From Planoprotostelium fungivorum (Eukaryota; Evosea; Variosea; Cavosteliida; Cavosteliaceae), in the NCBI GenBank assembly GCA_003024175.1, contig MDYQ01000033.1:1-64000 (forward strand): 64,000 nucleotides of DNA. Reading direction: 5' to 3'. The notes beneath the pieces are model-generated. The model ran no database searches and had not been told where the DNA came from. It saw only the letters and a program-made list of their open reading frames with translations. Position numbers and translations under genes: made by a program. Positions 1-11,786 of the stretch are shown here, piece after piece. Within the stretch, counting starts at the first letter, position 1, and every line of letters starts with the position of its first letter.

Positions 1-3000
1 ATACGGTCATCGTGGAGTGTCAGTTTTCGATACCGAGGATAGCACTCATTGGGGTGGGGGAGGATGAGACGAATGTATTCGAGGTGAAGATCTCATCATC
101 GCGATCGTGTGGATCATCACATGACATGATCAATCATCACATGACATGATCAATCATCACATGACATGATCAATCATCACATCACATGATCAATCATCAC
201 ATCACATGATCAATCATCACATCACATGATCAATCATCACATCTGCATCATCGAGATCTCATGATGCCTCGACCGTGATGACCTTCTGTTGACCCTTCGA
301 ACAGATCTGCGCCAGTGGATTAGAATTCGAACTCGTACAGAGAACCTACGACACCACCCTCACCGGTTCCATCCACTCTCTCTACCTACAAGATTCAACT
401 CATCGCACTCCCCACCTCACTTGCGTTCTACAATCTGTCCGAGAAGAAGAATATCTCTGCAGAGTGCATCATCCAAAGGGCCACAAGGAAGAGAGCGAAG
501 ACGATCTACTTCGCGTGAGATTGTTCATTGTGGATGGAAAGAGAGTGGGAAGCAACGAGCCACATTCGTTCTCGGTACAACTGAACAATATCTATTTGTA
601 CATGGATCAAGAGAGGATGACGTACATCTGCTCTTCTTCGGCTCCCATCCTCAAGACCCTGAGGTGAGGCGTATCGTACGTACGTAAGTGGAAATCTCAT
701 CGAGATCTCAGGGAGTTTCTACCCCATAAGGAAGTCAGTGGAACGGAAGAAGTGAGAACCACTGAAGATACGAGCCTGGATGACATCGATCTCACCGGCC
801 AATTTGTCTGCGTTGTAAACTCGATTCACATCCAGCTGGCCAATCGAGGCACCACCATCGCCTACCTCTCCCTTTCAGACTTGAAGACCCTGGGACAGAA
901 GTACCAGGGAGCGAAGGCCAGGGCCCAGGCGAGCTTGAGGGAGCTCATCGTCAAGGATACGAACTGTACGCACGGTAGTCACGGTAACGCATTGTTCATA
1001 CCGGAAGGAAAATTGGAGGGAAACATGATGGACCTGTACGTCAAGCGGCACAGATCATCTCCCGCCAAAATCGATATCCTCTCACGAAATTTCTCCGATA
1101 TTTCCGTTACTTTTCTGATCATTTTCCTTAACTGACCCACCGATGAGAATGAGACCGTTGAATCTATCTCTCGAGGCCAAATTTATCACCGACGTACAAC
1201 AGTGGTGCACTTCCATCTACAACGAGGCAAAGAAGAGCTTCGGTGGCTCTGATAAGAAGAATTTGGCTCCCCCCACTCAGAAAGTTTTGGTTAGGTCCTC
1301 GTCCCAGCGAAAGATCATCGATGCCACCAGATGTGAGATACGTAGGCTACGTACGTACTGATACGTAACAGTTCCAGTGGAGCTGGACATCGAGATATCA
1401 CCGGTCCGTGTGACGTATCGAGCGAGGAATTGCCTGGAGAGTGCGTACAATTGTGTCGTTCTAAATTTAGGTCGTCTGAGGGCCCAGGGAGGACCGGTGT
1501 GTGATGACGTATGATGACGTCATCACTCAATATTTTTCCCAGAATTTTACGATGCTCATCGATGGCACCAGCTTGGTTCTGCAGACCGACGATCAACGCA
1601 CGTCACCTGTCATCGACAATCTACAACTCGCCTTTTCCGTCGAATTTTCTGGCGCCAAGCGAAAGGTGACCCTCCCTCACAGCTCCTCCCATGTCGACAC
1701 ACTAAAACGTCGACAGATCACCGTACAGCTCTCTCAGTTAGATATCCACAATTACATGTCACACTATCCCATAGTACACTCCATCATTCGTGACTTCTAC
1801 CCCATCCTCTCTTCCCTAATTCGTTACGACACCCCCACCGACCCCCACCCCACCGTGAGTTTTAAACCCTAAATCCTTCCTTTCTCATTGTACCAGCCCG
1901 CGACACCCCCGGACCTCCGCGACGTCCAGATCCTCTTCCACTGGACTGGCATCGAGTACAAACTGATCGACCCCACCGAGAAGAACGTACTGAACGTAAG
2001 GGTCCGCAACATCCAAGTCTTCGCACGGTTCTATGATATCATGACACTGGACGCCTCTCTCTCCGATTTCATCATCGAAGACGGAAGGAGAGAAGTGAGA
2101 GAAGATAGAAAGACGATACTCTGCAGGAGAGGACAAGAAGAAGGGAGGACGATGATGAGATTGCACGTCAAGGGACAAGATTGGAAGCCACAGATCATCT
2201 CCATACAATTGGATGGGGTGCACGTCAACGTGTATCCTCTGTTTGTCGTGGAGATGGTGGACTGTCTACAATTCACCCGACAGAAATGGCGGGAAACTCT
2301 CGCCGTCCTCCGACCGTTCTCGGCACCGACCGTGGAGAAGTGGCAGGTTGTAGATGAACCGAAGACATCCGGATTTTCCGTGGACAGTTTGGAGATACGA
2401 TTGGACATCGTGGGTTTCAATCTCAGAGTGGGAGATGCATCTACCAACAATTCAACATCACTCCTCTCCGTATCCTTCTCTACCTTTGCAAAGTTATTCT
2501 ACCACCACGGCGCCTCCGATTTCAGGCTGTATCTCAAGCAGTTTGACATCTACACCGGCTGTCAGGTGAAAAATCGGAGAATTTCGTGGAGAATTGGTGG
2601 GAACTGATGTGAATAGGAGGAGGGTATCAGCTGGATCGTTCCGGGAATGGATGCTTCCGTTGAAATCGAGAGGGGCTACACTTCGACGAAATTTAGGGCG
2701 GTCACACAGACTACACTCCTCAACTTCTCCTGGCAGGTGAAACTGATGACGTCATATACGTACTGAGACGTACAGGATTACATGTTGATCCACCGTGTCA
2801 TCATGGGCTTGAATAAGATGAAGGAAGAGATATTCAAATTGATCCAATCTACAACGCCAAAACGGAAGGAAGAGGTGGTGCAGGATTCAGACACAAACTT
2901 TCTCCAAGAGGAATTGGACAGACTATCGATCTCCTTAGAATGCGAAGGCATCCAACTCACCCTGTACAACGACTACCGAGAGCCCCACTACCCCTTCATG

Positions 3001-6000
3001 GAGCTACAGCTCCAACAACTCTCCCTGGGCACCACCCCGGGTGATCTCGTCGAAATCTCCCTCAGCACCCTCGTCCGCGCCCGCTACTACAGCAACTCCC
3101 ACGCCGTGTGGCAGCCTCTCGTGGAGCATCTCCCCATCTCCATTCGAATGAACTTGAAAGAGAGAAAGCCCACGCACGTCCGCATCGTAAGTGACCGTGA
3201 GGGATCGGATCCATTGGGAATCGGCAGAGAAGGCTGTGACGTCATAGTCAGTAAGGACTTCATCACGACCATCACATCTGCCTTGGACAACTTGAAGGAA
3301 GCCACGGGGCAAGTGAAGAGCAACAAAGATTGGATGTACCTCCACCGCAACCACAACGAGAATGCGAGCGTTCTACTTTGCAACGACACGGGGACGGACA
3401 TGCACTACTGGCTGTGTCACAATGCATCGCACCACTCTTCTCTACACGAGTCGAACGGTGAGAATCAAGAGGGTCACGGCAATCTGAGGCGTTATCAATT
3501 GGGGCCGGGAGAGGAGAGGAAGATACAGATCGATCGGCTGAACGATCGATGGAGGAACTCTGGGAGGGCTCCAGTCAATCGTGGAGAAGACCTGGGAAGC
3601 CTCTGCGTGGAGCTGACGCCGTACTGCTGCATCCACGGCTTGACTCTGTCGAGAATGGGTTCTTATTACTTGACCATGCACATGTCTCCGTCCCATCACA
3701 AGGATCAATTGGAGGGGAGAAAGTTCAGCGAGAGTGTGGGGGTGGTGTACAGTATGGGATACTACATGGGAGGCAAGAGATTCGTCGTGAGATCCAACGT
3801 GATGATCAAGAACAATACGACGTTTCCCATGAACATATCGATACACAGACAGCCGTCTGTCACCATAGGTGAGATGGATTTCGTATTCGAATCACGATGA
3901 TACCATGGAAAGATGTATTCTAATTCATTCCTATCACAAAATCGAATGATAAACATACTCGAAATTTCCATCCCCTCTCATTCAACAAATTCATCACATC
4001 TCTCCTTCGTGTATGTTAAAGATAGAACAGACGTGGGACAGAGTTACGCCGTACCCATCGACTGCCTGAAGAGTAAATTCAGCGTGCGTCCCTCCCGTGG
4101 GACAGATACCGACGAGAACCTGTCGTGGAGTGACAGCTGTCACCTCCTATCAGAATCTTCCGACAACCATTCTCAACTACTCGAGTGCAAGTCCAACGAC
4201 GACGACACGACGTCCAACTCCTTCTGGTACAACGCATTCCTGGAACACCTCCCTGGGAATGGCGGGAAAGGAGAATACGTCATCACCCTCAACGCCCCCC
4301 TCACCCTGTCGAATCTGACGTGTCAAGATCTACAATTCCAGATCGCAGAGGCGGGAAAAAATCAATCGACCGTACAAGGTACACTCTCACCGGGTACCCA
4401 CGAGCCCATCCACTTTGTCGACATTTCTTCGAGGGAAATGGAAGAGACGAACGGACCACTCATCAAAGTGTCGATACCCGGCTACGACTGGAGTAATTTG
4501 GCACCCATCACTCACCACAACAAGAACCGAAGACTCAAGATGTTCGATCAGAACAACCAAGCGCTGTGCCTCGAATGCGAAGAGGGGGAAAATTTGGCGG
4601 GAACGGCCTCGATCGTGAGGCTGATGATCTACTGCAAGTACTGGATGATCAACCAGACCGGTCTCGTCGTCCAGTACCGCTCTGCTCTAGAAGACCCCAC
4701 CCCCTCCCTACCCTCCCCCTCCGAAGAGAAATTCACCGAACTGTCGGACGACCCCAGCGACTGGTACAACGAGAGACGCACGAGTCAGCTGAGCCACCCT
4801 CTCATGTTTTCTTATTCGTCTCCCCACATGTTCGAGAGCAAGACTTGCATCCGCGTGGAAAATTCGACGTGGTCGAAGGGTATCACGCTGGACTCCCCCG
4901 GTATGATTGGCTATTTGGAAATATCGGACAGGAGGAGAAGCAACAAGAAGGAAGACAGACTCTACCAGCTCGGCGTCCGAATCGATCTCGCCCCCTCTCA
5001 ATTCTTCAGGACGAAGATCGTCACGATTTCCCCTCGGTTCATCTTGGTGAACAACACACAGCTCAACTTGCACTACAGACAGAAGGGAGAAGAAGGAAAT
5101 CACTCTCTACCACCCCACCACGAGATCCCTTGGCATTGGACGAATCGAGACGGCAGCAGAGAGATCTGCATCCGACTCAACGGCTCAGAGTGGTCCGCCG
5201 GCTTCTCCCTCGATCAACTCGACGATTTCGCCATCAAGATTCCGTTCGGTGAAAAGTCTTCACCTTACCTGGCGAGAGTTCAGCTCCAATTCGAGCGAGC
5301 TATCTTCTTCGTCGTCATTCATCCGGAGTCGAAAGAGTTTCCACCCTACCGCATAGAGAACATGACGCCCATGTCCCTCGTCGTCTATCAGAGGGTCGTC
5401 GGTGCACCCGAGAGGATCGATCCATACCAAGCCATTTCTTACACGTGGGACGAACCTTCTCGATTCCACGGGCTCGTTGTAGAAGTCATCAACGGTGATT
5501 TCAAGAAGGATTACACGCTCGATGTCATCAAGTCACACAAGCCGGTGAACATCCAATTCAATCGAGCGAACGGGCAGAAGTCAACGGTACGGTTGATCGT
5601 GGACATCGTGGCTAATGGACCTACTCGGACGATGAGATTGATCGATGGGAACACACACAATGGATTGATGCCACCCCACCAGAGGGAGGGGGGTAACAAG
5701 CAGGTCGTACCCATCGGCAAGGTGAGTCGTGGAGAATTCGTGGAGAATCCGTGGAGAATTGATGGGTTGGGAAGGTGGATGGAGGAGATCTGGAGATATC
5801 GGTATCCGTGGGAAGGCTGTACGTGTCCATCGTGGATGCAGTACCACAGGTGGGGAGAGAAAATTCTGAGAAGAGTTGACGTAGACAGGAACTCATGTTG
5901 ATCAGTCTGCAAGGATTGAAGGTCAGATACTCTTCTTCTGATTCCGATCACAACGTAGAATTCACGTTGGATCAACTGGAGGTGATTTCAAAATTCAAAT

Positions 6001-7962
6001 GTCCAACGGTCACAGTCTCGATATCCACATCGAATCTATTTTATTCCATTTTAATCTCTCCCAGGTCGACAATCAATTGTACGGCACACCCTTTCCCAAG
6101 CTTTTGGTCGGCCGTGCAAACTTAGACAACACATCCTCCCCCCACTTCATGCACATGTCCCTCGTCAAGTCGAAAAAGTATACCTCCATCGACTTCTTCC
6201 AGTATTTCTCCATCCTCTTTCAAGAGGTCTCCATCAAATTGGAGGAAAATTTTCTCACCTGCCTGTTCAACCTTGCCTCTTCAGTTCAGACGAAACGGGT
6301 CACGGAACAATCGGGAGAATTGGAGAAATATCTGACGGGCAACGATACACTGTTGTGGAATCGAAATCGAGGGAACAAATTGACACCGTACGGAGAGAAG
6401 AAAATGTACTTTCAGATCTTGCATTTCAATCCGATCAAGGTCAATTTGAGTTATGCGGGAGGGAATACAAACTATGGAGTGGGACATCAGAAGGGAAGTC
6501 ACAGCAATCAACCGCACAACCTTCCGAACAGGTGAACGATTTGAATCTTTTTCATATCTGCGACATCTCATTTCCCTTTCGATACGAATCATTTTAAAAT
6601 CGATTTTATCTCATTTTATTCACATAAGTACAGTATTCTAAAGACCATCATGAATGCGGTGGGCGTCACCCTGGCCAACCTCGACGGGGCCTGCATCACC
6701 CTCAACGGTCTATTTTTAGAACACCCCTTCAGCACCCGCGAGCAGCTTCTCAACCGAATGAGCAAGCACTACAGCATGCAAGCCGTCCGCGAGCTTTACA
6801 AGGTCGTAGGCTCATTCGACGTCCTGGGTAACCCAGTCTCCTTGGTTTCTAATTTAGGCACCGGAGTGTACGACTTCTTCTACGAGCCCGCCCAGGGTCT
6901 AGTCAGATCCCCGGAAGATTTCGCCCACGGCTTAGCCAAGGGAACGAAGAGCTTAGTCAAGAGGAGTGTGTCCAGCGTATTTATGACCGCCAGCAAGATA
7001 TCTGGCAGCTTGGGCAAAGGCTTAGCTGCTCTATCTATGGACGATGATTACGTGAGGGAGAGGGAGATGAGGAGGAGAATCAAACCGAATCATTTGGGAG
7101 AGGGTATCGCGGTGGGAATCAGGGAATTGGGGTTGAGTCTGTACAATGGAGTGTCGGGGGTGGTGGTGAGTGGGTGGGAGGAGGGGGAGGCTGACTGGTT
7201 GTAGAACGAACCGTTGGTGGGGGTCAGGGACGAGGGAGGTGTGAGCGGACTCATCAGAGGTGTCTCCCGCGCCGTTTTGGGGTGAGAAATCGAGTCATCT
7301 TCTTTCATCACTCTCATCATCTCATCATCTCACTGCGATCACCATCACTTCCATCACCTCCATCATCATCGTCACCTGACACGAACAGTCTGACGATCAA
7401 GCCCACCGTCGGCCTCATTGACCTGGCCACACGAACGAGTCAAGCCATCAGCCACACGACATCCAACATGGATCACATTCCAGAGTACCGCTGCAGGGCT
7501 CCACGGCTCATCTTGGCCGACCGCATCACCGAAGAATACTCACACAAGAAAGCTTACGGCCAAGCTCTCGTCATCACCATCGAGAACGGCAGGTATAGAG
7601 GTAACCTCTACGTGTCACATCACGTCGTGGGGAAGTATATCTTACTCATCACCATGCAATGCATCTTGTGTCTGAGGAAGGGAGGAGCTCAAGGGCCGAC
7701 GCAGACGAGATGGTCCATCGATATACCGAGTATGGATGAAATGTGATCTCGATTGTTGATGGGATGGACAGGAATCCGAGATGTAGAGAAGACGAGGGAC
7801 AGCATCACATTCCATCTCAACGTGGAGAGGAGTGCATCGAAAGATGATACGCTGGGCATGGGTGTAAGCAATCGGAGGATCCACACGTCGAACAGCCAAC
7901 TACTGGAAGATATCTATGGGAACATCGTCCACACCATCCACCTCAATCGAATCAAATCGTGA
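1..7962 (+). CDS. VPS13: VPS13 intermembrane lipid-transfer protein, C-terminal part (5' end outside window)
   Basis: This is the 3' part of a very large multi-exon gene. VPS13 proteins form long grooves that move bulk lipid between membranes at contact sites. The first exon ends near base 90; the next starts near 305 and reads in a VPS13-like frame (ELVQRTYDTTLTGSIHSL). Exons around 3913-5900 encode the beta-rich VAB/SHR-BD region that binds adaptors. The exon at 6650-7200 is the best-conserved part: YKVVGSFDVLGNPVSLVSN, then FYEPAQGLVRSPEDFAHGLAKG, as in the ATG2_C/VPS13_C segment. The last exons read RCRAPRLILADRITEEYSHKKAYG, as at family C-termini, and stop at 7960-7962. Introns are 40-75 nt and several carry sequences repeated in other genes (see findings). 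I did not resolve every splice site. The family is certain; which VPS13 paralogue this is cannot be told. Confidence 0.93.
121..240. repeat. Six exact-length copies of a 20-bp tandem repeat inside a VPS13 intron
   Basis: The unit is atgacatgatcaatcatcac, repeated six times with no spacer. The first three copies read atgacatgat and the last three atcacatgat at the start of the unit, so one point change is shared by a block of three. The array sits between the donor near 91 and the acceptor near 304. It is a young intronic minisatellite. Confidence 0.9.
2566..2616 (+). repeat. VPS13 intron sharing sequence with an intron of the HECT ligase gene
   Basis: This 51-nt intron follows the codons for YTGCQ and precedes EEGISWIVPG. 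It contains tcgtggagaattggtgggaa. The intron at 23346-23400 in the HECT gene (minus strand) contains tcgtggagaat, then tggagaatcggtgggaa, then ctgatg, in the same order and in the sense orientation. The similarity covers most of both introns although the two genes are unrelated. Confidence 0.7.
5722..5795 (+). repeat. VPS13 intron with a triplicated GTGGAGAAT motif
   Basis: The intron starts gtgagt after the codons for PIGK. It carries three tandem copies of cgtggagaat with small changes, followed by gatgggttgggaa. It belongs to the same family as the introns at 2566-2616 and 23346-23400. The 3' boundary is inferred from reading frame and could shift by a few bases. Confidence 0.65.
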
Positions 7963-7997
7963 TTGATGATCTTGTAAAATACAATCATGTCTAGGAT

Positions 7998-8553
7998 TTA
8001 TTGGTAGTACGTCAGAGACACAAATCCTCTCTTTTGGATGTATGTTCGAGCCTTTCTGTTTGTGTAGACATGTAAGAGGAGGTAGATGGTGGCTAGGACG
8101 ACAGACGTAATGATGTATGGTAAGAGCCATCGTTCGTTCAATTTTCGGCATCGTTCTGTCTGCTGGCTAGCTTGATCACCGCAGCCAGAGTAGCGAACAA
8201 TCCACAGTAGGATTGAGAATGATACGAGGCCTGCACACGTGATCAAGCAGGAGAGAAATCCGAAGACTTGGTACCACATAGGCACCTGTAGACATCATCA
8301 GGATCGGTGGAGGTGATATCGTTACCCTTTGGAGGAAGAGACATCCTCTTCGTATTCCTTGCGTATAGAAGAAACACAACAGACCGCCGACGAAGAGGAA
8401 TCCCACGAGGTAGGCGGCCCAGAGGGCGACTCCATTGATGAGAATGAGGGGCAGAGATAATAGGAGGACCACATTGAAAATGAAAGGAGCCCACAGAAAA
8501 GGGATCTTGATTCGCTCTGTAGGTTCGAGGGGATAGTGGTAGTTTGAGTCCAT
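7998..8553 (-). CDS. Small four-helix membrane protein, unknown family
   Basis: Two exons give about 170 residues. Exon 1 starts at 8553 (MDSNYHYPLEPTERIKIPF) and exon 2 ends at 7998 (LTYYQ). A 42-nt intron in minus-strand sense, starting gtaacgat and ending tctacag, separates RGCLFLQ from VPMWYQVFGF. Four hydrophobic stretches are visible: APFIFNVVLLLSLPLILI, ALWAAYLVGFLFVGGLL, VFGFLSCLITCAGLVSFSILL and LPYIITSVVLATIYLLLHVY. The basic ends suggest an integral membrane protein. It lies tail to tail with VPS13, 36 bases from that stop. I recognise no family. It recalls the membrane protein at 56576-57556 only in being small and multi-pass. Confidence 0.75.
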
Positions 8554-8958
8554 GTTCTTCGTTGTGATGTGATGTGAGTTTATGTCAACAATTTCGCCTC
8601 ACAGCGAGAAAAATAAAAGATGATGATATTATTTGAAACTTGCTCCTGCACACTTCACTTTCGTAATCGCTGGTGAACGCTCACGACTCGGCCTCCATTG
8701 TAAAGTGTTCCAGTTCACAAAGCAGTACAGAAAGACCAGTGGATTTTTTGACTCTTCTCGTCGGCACACAAACGAAGAGTCACAAACCACATCATCCCAC
8801 TGACCTCTTCAAGGGTGTGAACGCAACGAAAGAACACTTGTCCATCTACATCTATCGTTTATCTTTCAGGTACCCTCTCCTGTTTCGCCTTTCTCTGGAC
8901 CAACTGTGTCTTCTTTGGGTTCTCTAGGATTCGTTCAACCCCGTTTCACGTTGCTGAC
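8554..8958. other. Intergenic stretch without a convincing gene
   Basis: About 400 bases lie between the start of the membrane protein gene and the end of the Schlafen-type gene, both on the minus strand. It should hold the promoter of the former and the 3' end of the latter. An 84-codon frame at 8673-8927 has no recognisable features and I do not call it. Confidence 0.6.
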
Positions 8959-10237
8959 TCACTCGCAGAAGTATTTGTCCAACTCTTTCTCCTCATCAGG
9001 CTGCGCTTCACAGGTAGAAGCTTCCTTTCTGACGTAATACTTTCCTTGGTATTTGCAGGGTCGATCACAGATCGGGACTTCTACGTACACCAAGATGAGT
9101 ACCTGGGACTCTTCTTCCGGCTTTGGCTGAATTCTCTCGCAGCGAAACTGGACCTTCAGTATGGTCGGTGATGGATCCAATTTTTTCGACGTGCTACGCA
9201 GGAGATCATCGTACAGCTTGCAAGTTGTATCAGTCATATCCCTCAGCGCCCTCTCAAAATATTCCGGATCGTTCTGAGTCAGCGGCCTGTCTGTATCAGG
9301 TGGAGAGGAAGATACCAACTCACTGCGATATACCCTGTATGGTTCCATCATCATGCACCCCGAAGATCATCTGCGACGGAAGTTGTTGTACTCCCAGTTG
9401 TTGAGCGTTGACGAGACCGCTGATGCAGCGACCGACCTTGATCGAAAAACTGTTTTTGAACTTTGGAAATGACCAGGCTAGGTGAGCCTCCTGTCCTCCC
9501 TTGAATTCCAGATACTGACCCTCTACACCTGGATATTGCTGACCTTTGATCAGCTTCAAGCCGATGTGAAGTGCCTTGAAGTAGGCTGTGTTGGCTTCCT
9601 CCTTGATTCTGCAGATATCCAGACCCGGATTGTGTTCAGCGAGGTCCTTTAGAGGGCCCTCCCTTGCCAATATGGCCAACATGGAGTGAGCGCTCCGTCT
9701 CTGGGCTCGACCTCGATCGATTTCAGGCTTTCCTGTCGTCTCCAAATCGTTGACTTTGCAGTTGAAGACATGTCTGAAATGGTGGGTCATGGTATAGACG
9801 GGTTTGTCAAGCCGATGGCGCTCACAGATCTCCTCCAATAATTCAACAGACGTTCTTTCAGGAACAGGCTTATATACGGGTGCACCACCTTCGACTGATG
9901 CATTGTGTCGGTCGAAGATATCAACACGAATCACCTGTTTCGGAGCAGATGAGTTTCATCTCCACCATAGCGTATAAATATGGGTTGACCTCTGATGGAG
10001 TGCTGATCTCCTTGAATGATTGCTTGGTGAGATTCGCATTGGTAGAGTGGATCTTCTGGTATATCCTCCTGCACACTTCATTGTGAACGTGACCCGGATG
10101 AGTGTCGAGCTGAACTTGTGTGACGTCCGATGCGATAATCTTTGTCTCACATCGCAAGGAATGCCGGATATGTATTTCGGACAGAAAGTCTTGACCATAA
10201 GGTCTTTACTTACTTTGAATTGTGCTGGTCCGCTCAT
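8959..10237 (-). CDS. Schlafen-type AlbA_2 domain protein
   Basis: Four exons give roughly 375 residues. The first readable exon is short (MSGPAQFK, then gtaagt). Exon 2 runs from KIIASDVTQVQLDTHPGH to LICSET. A 41-nt intron leads to exon 3 (VEGGAPVYKPVPERT to DDGTIQGISQ), and the last exon starts PLTQNDPEYFER. The AlbA_2 signature of the Schlafen nucleic-acid-binding fold is clear: EGQYLEFKGG, then ISGLVNAQQLG, then FGVHDDGTIQGI, and near the end YYVRKEASTCEA, matching the usual YYIRVGSST end strand. This domain occurs in prokaryotic putative transcriptional regulators and in eukaryotic Schlafen RNases. No helicase region is fused, so it resembles short Schlafen forms. Coding-like sequence continues upstream to about 10542, so the true start may be further out. 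Confidence 0.7.
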
Positions 10238-10581
10238 TATCTCTTGGATGGTGTGTTGGACAGATGGGGTATCTACAAAAAGATCTTTTTTATCGAGTTA
10301 AATTAGTTGCCCGTAGGAATCTGCGAGGTAAGGGTCTTCACGTGAGATACACAACTCTAACAACACCATACATCCAATTTCCCACGTTCAACGTGGTCAA
10401 TTCTCCACACTTGATGATGATAGAATTTACATCCATGAAGCTGTCGTGTGCTCCGTGAAGGGCTCGCACGCCGATTTTTGAGGCTTTCTTCACGTCTCAC
10501 CATTTGAATCGGCAATTTAATTACTTCATACTCACGACTCATCTTCTTTATTCTTCTCGATCGTCAAAACGATTTTCCCTC

Positions 10582-11226
10582 TCACAGCTTTGGCATGAGG
10601 TCTATGAACAGTGCCTCAGCTCTGGCGTACATCTTTCCGTTTCCATCACCCAGGACACCTACGGCCCACTTCTTTCTTCCCTCCATCTTTTTGACCCAAC
10701 CTCTCGCGTAGACCAGACTGGGTACAGGTATCCTCTGAATAAATTTGATGTCCAACTGTGCCGTGACATAAGAGTATTTACCATCCGGGGTGCAGTAACC
10801 TGTGACCTGATGATGTGAGACATGTGATCGTGATGTGTGATGGATCACATACCTCGTCTAACAGGGAAGCGATGACACCGCCATGGAGGAATCCCGGTCG
10901 TCCCATCAGCTTCTCTTCAACGCCAAAGACAAAATGTGTGCACGGAAGAACATCATTGTCTTCGTCTGGTGCTATACGATATCATCAATAACATTACGGC
11001 AACGTCAATCGATCTCACAGATGCGTGGTAAATCGGATTGACACTCTAATCGCTCGCTCTGAGCTTTGATTAGAACTGTGCTGAGACAACCTTCCTCGCG
11101 TAGGGTGTTGTTAAAGAAGATGTCCATCAGCAGACCGTCTGTCAATCCTTCCGCTGTCTCCAGAGTCTTCAACCATGTCGGCTCCTCTGCCATCATGTAT
11201 CTGCTCGGAAGAATTGTGTGGAACAA
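10582..11226 (-). CDS. Hotdog-fold thioesterase (4HBT / THEM4-like)
   Basis: Three exons. Exon 1 starts at or near 11226 (MFHTILPSRYMM). Exon 2 covers APDEDNDVLPCTHFVFG to FLHGGVIASLLDE. Exon 3 runs from VTGYCTPDGKYSYVTAQLDI to the stop at 10582. HGGVIASLLDE is the hallmark 4HBT helix that carries the catalytic acid in acyl-CoA thioesterases, and TAQLDIKFIQRIPVPSLVYARGWV is the central strand region. About 150-160 residues, as expected for a single hotdog domain. It probably hydrolyses acyl-CoA thioesters; substrate and compartment cannot be read from the sequence. The start codon is the least certain part. Confidence 0.8.
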
Positions 11227-11786
11227 TCACATCGCCATTCTTCCGGACCATCCATCACATTCATCTCTCGCTGTTAGATCCTCCTTCATCACGGAGAATA
11301 AGTTCGAGCTTTGGACACCTATGGAGATCGGGAGCTCTCGAACTTCTCGATCTCCACCATGGAACGCCATCGCGACCCACAACGAGAACCCACTTCTGAT
11401 GAGAATCGCGCCCGAACTCTCAAATCAATCGACATCCGTTCGAGACAGTTCTAGAGCATGTTCCATCTTTCTCCTCGAATCTCCCCGTCTCTTCCTTGAT
11501 TTTTGATGGCCCGCTTTTATCGGTAGATAATATCCGAATCAGCTACGCGTCAACTACCGCGTACAATCGCGTTCACAACCGCATTTTAGCTTCACCAGAT
11601 GGAGCCCAAGTAAAAGCTTGTCACAGGTCCGAGTCTCAAAGTGGGATGATGGAAGATGTAGAATCATTATCAACTATCCTTGGGAGGAGGAAGGAACTGA
11701 GGCCAACTGAGCTTCAGATTGTAACATACACAAAGGCGAGGTAGTGCAACACACTCCCGCTGGTACCAACACCCTCAATCGTGAGC
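11227..11786. other. Intergenic stretch, divergent promoters
   Basis: About 560 bases lie between the divergent thioesterase and thaumatin-like genes. Plus-strand frames at 11066-11506 and 11496-11744 overlap the thioesterase or carry no recognisable features. I see no RNA gene here. Confidence 0.55.
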
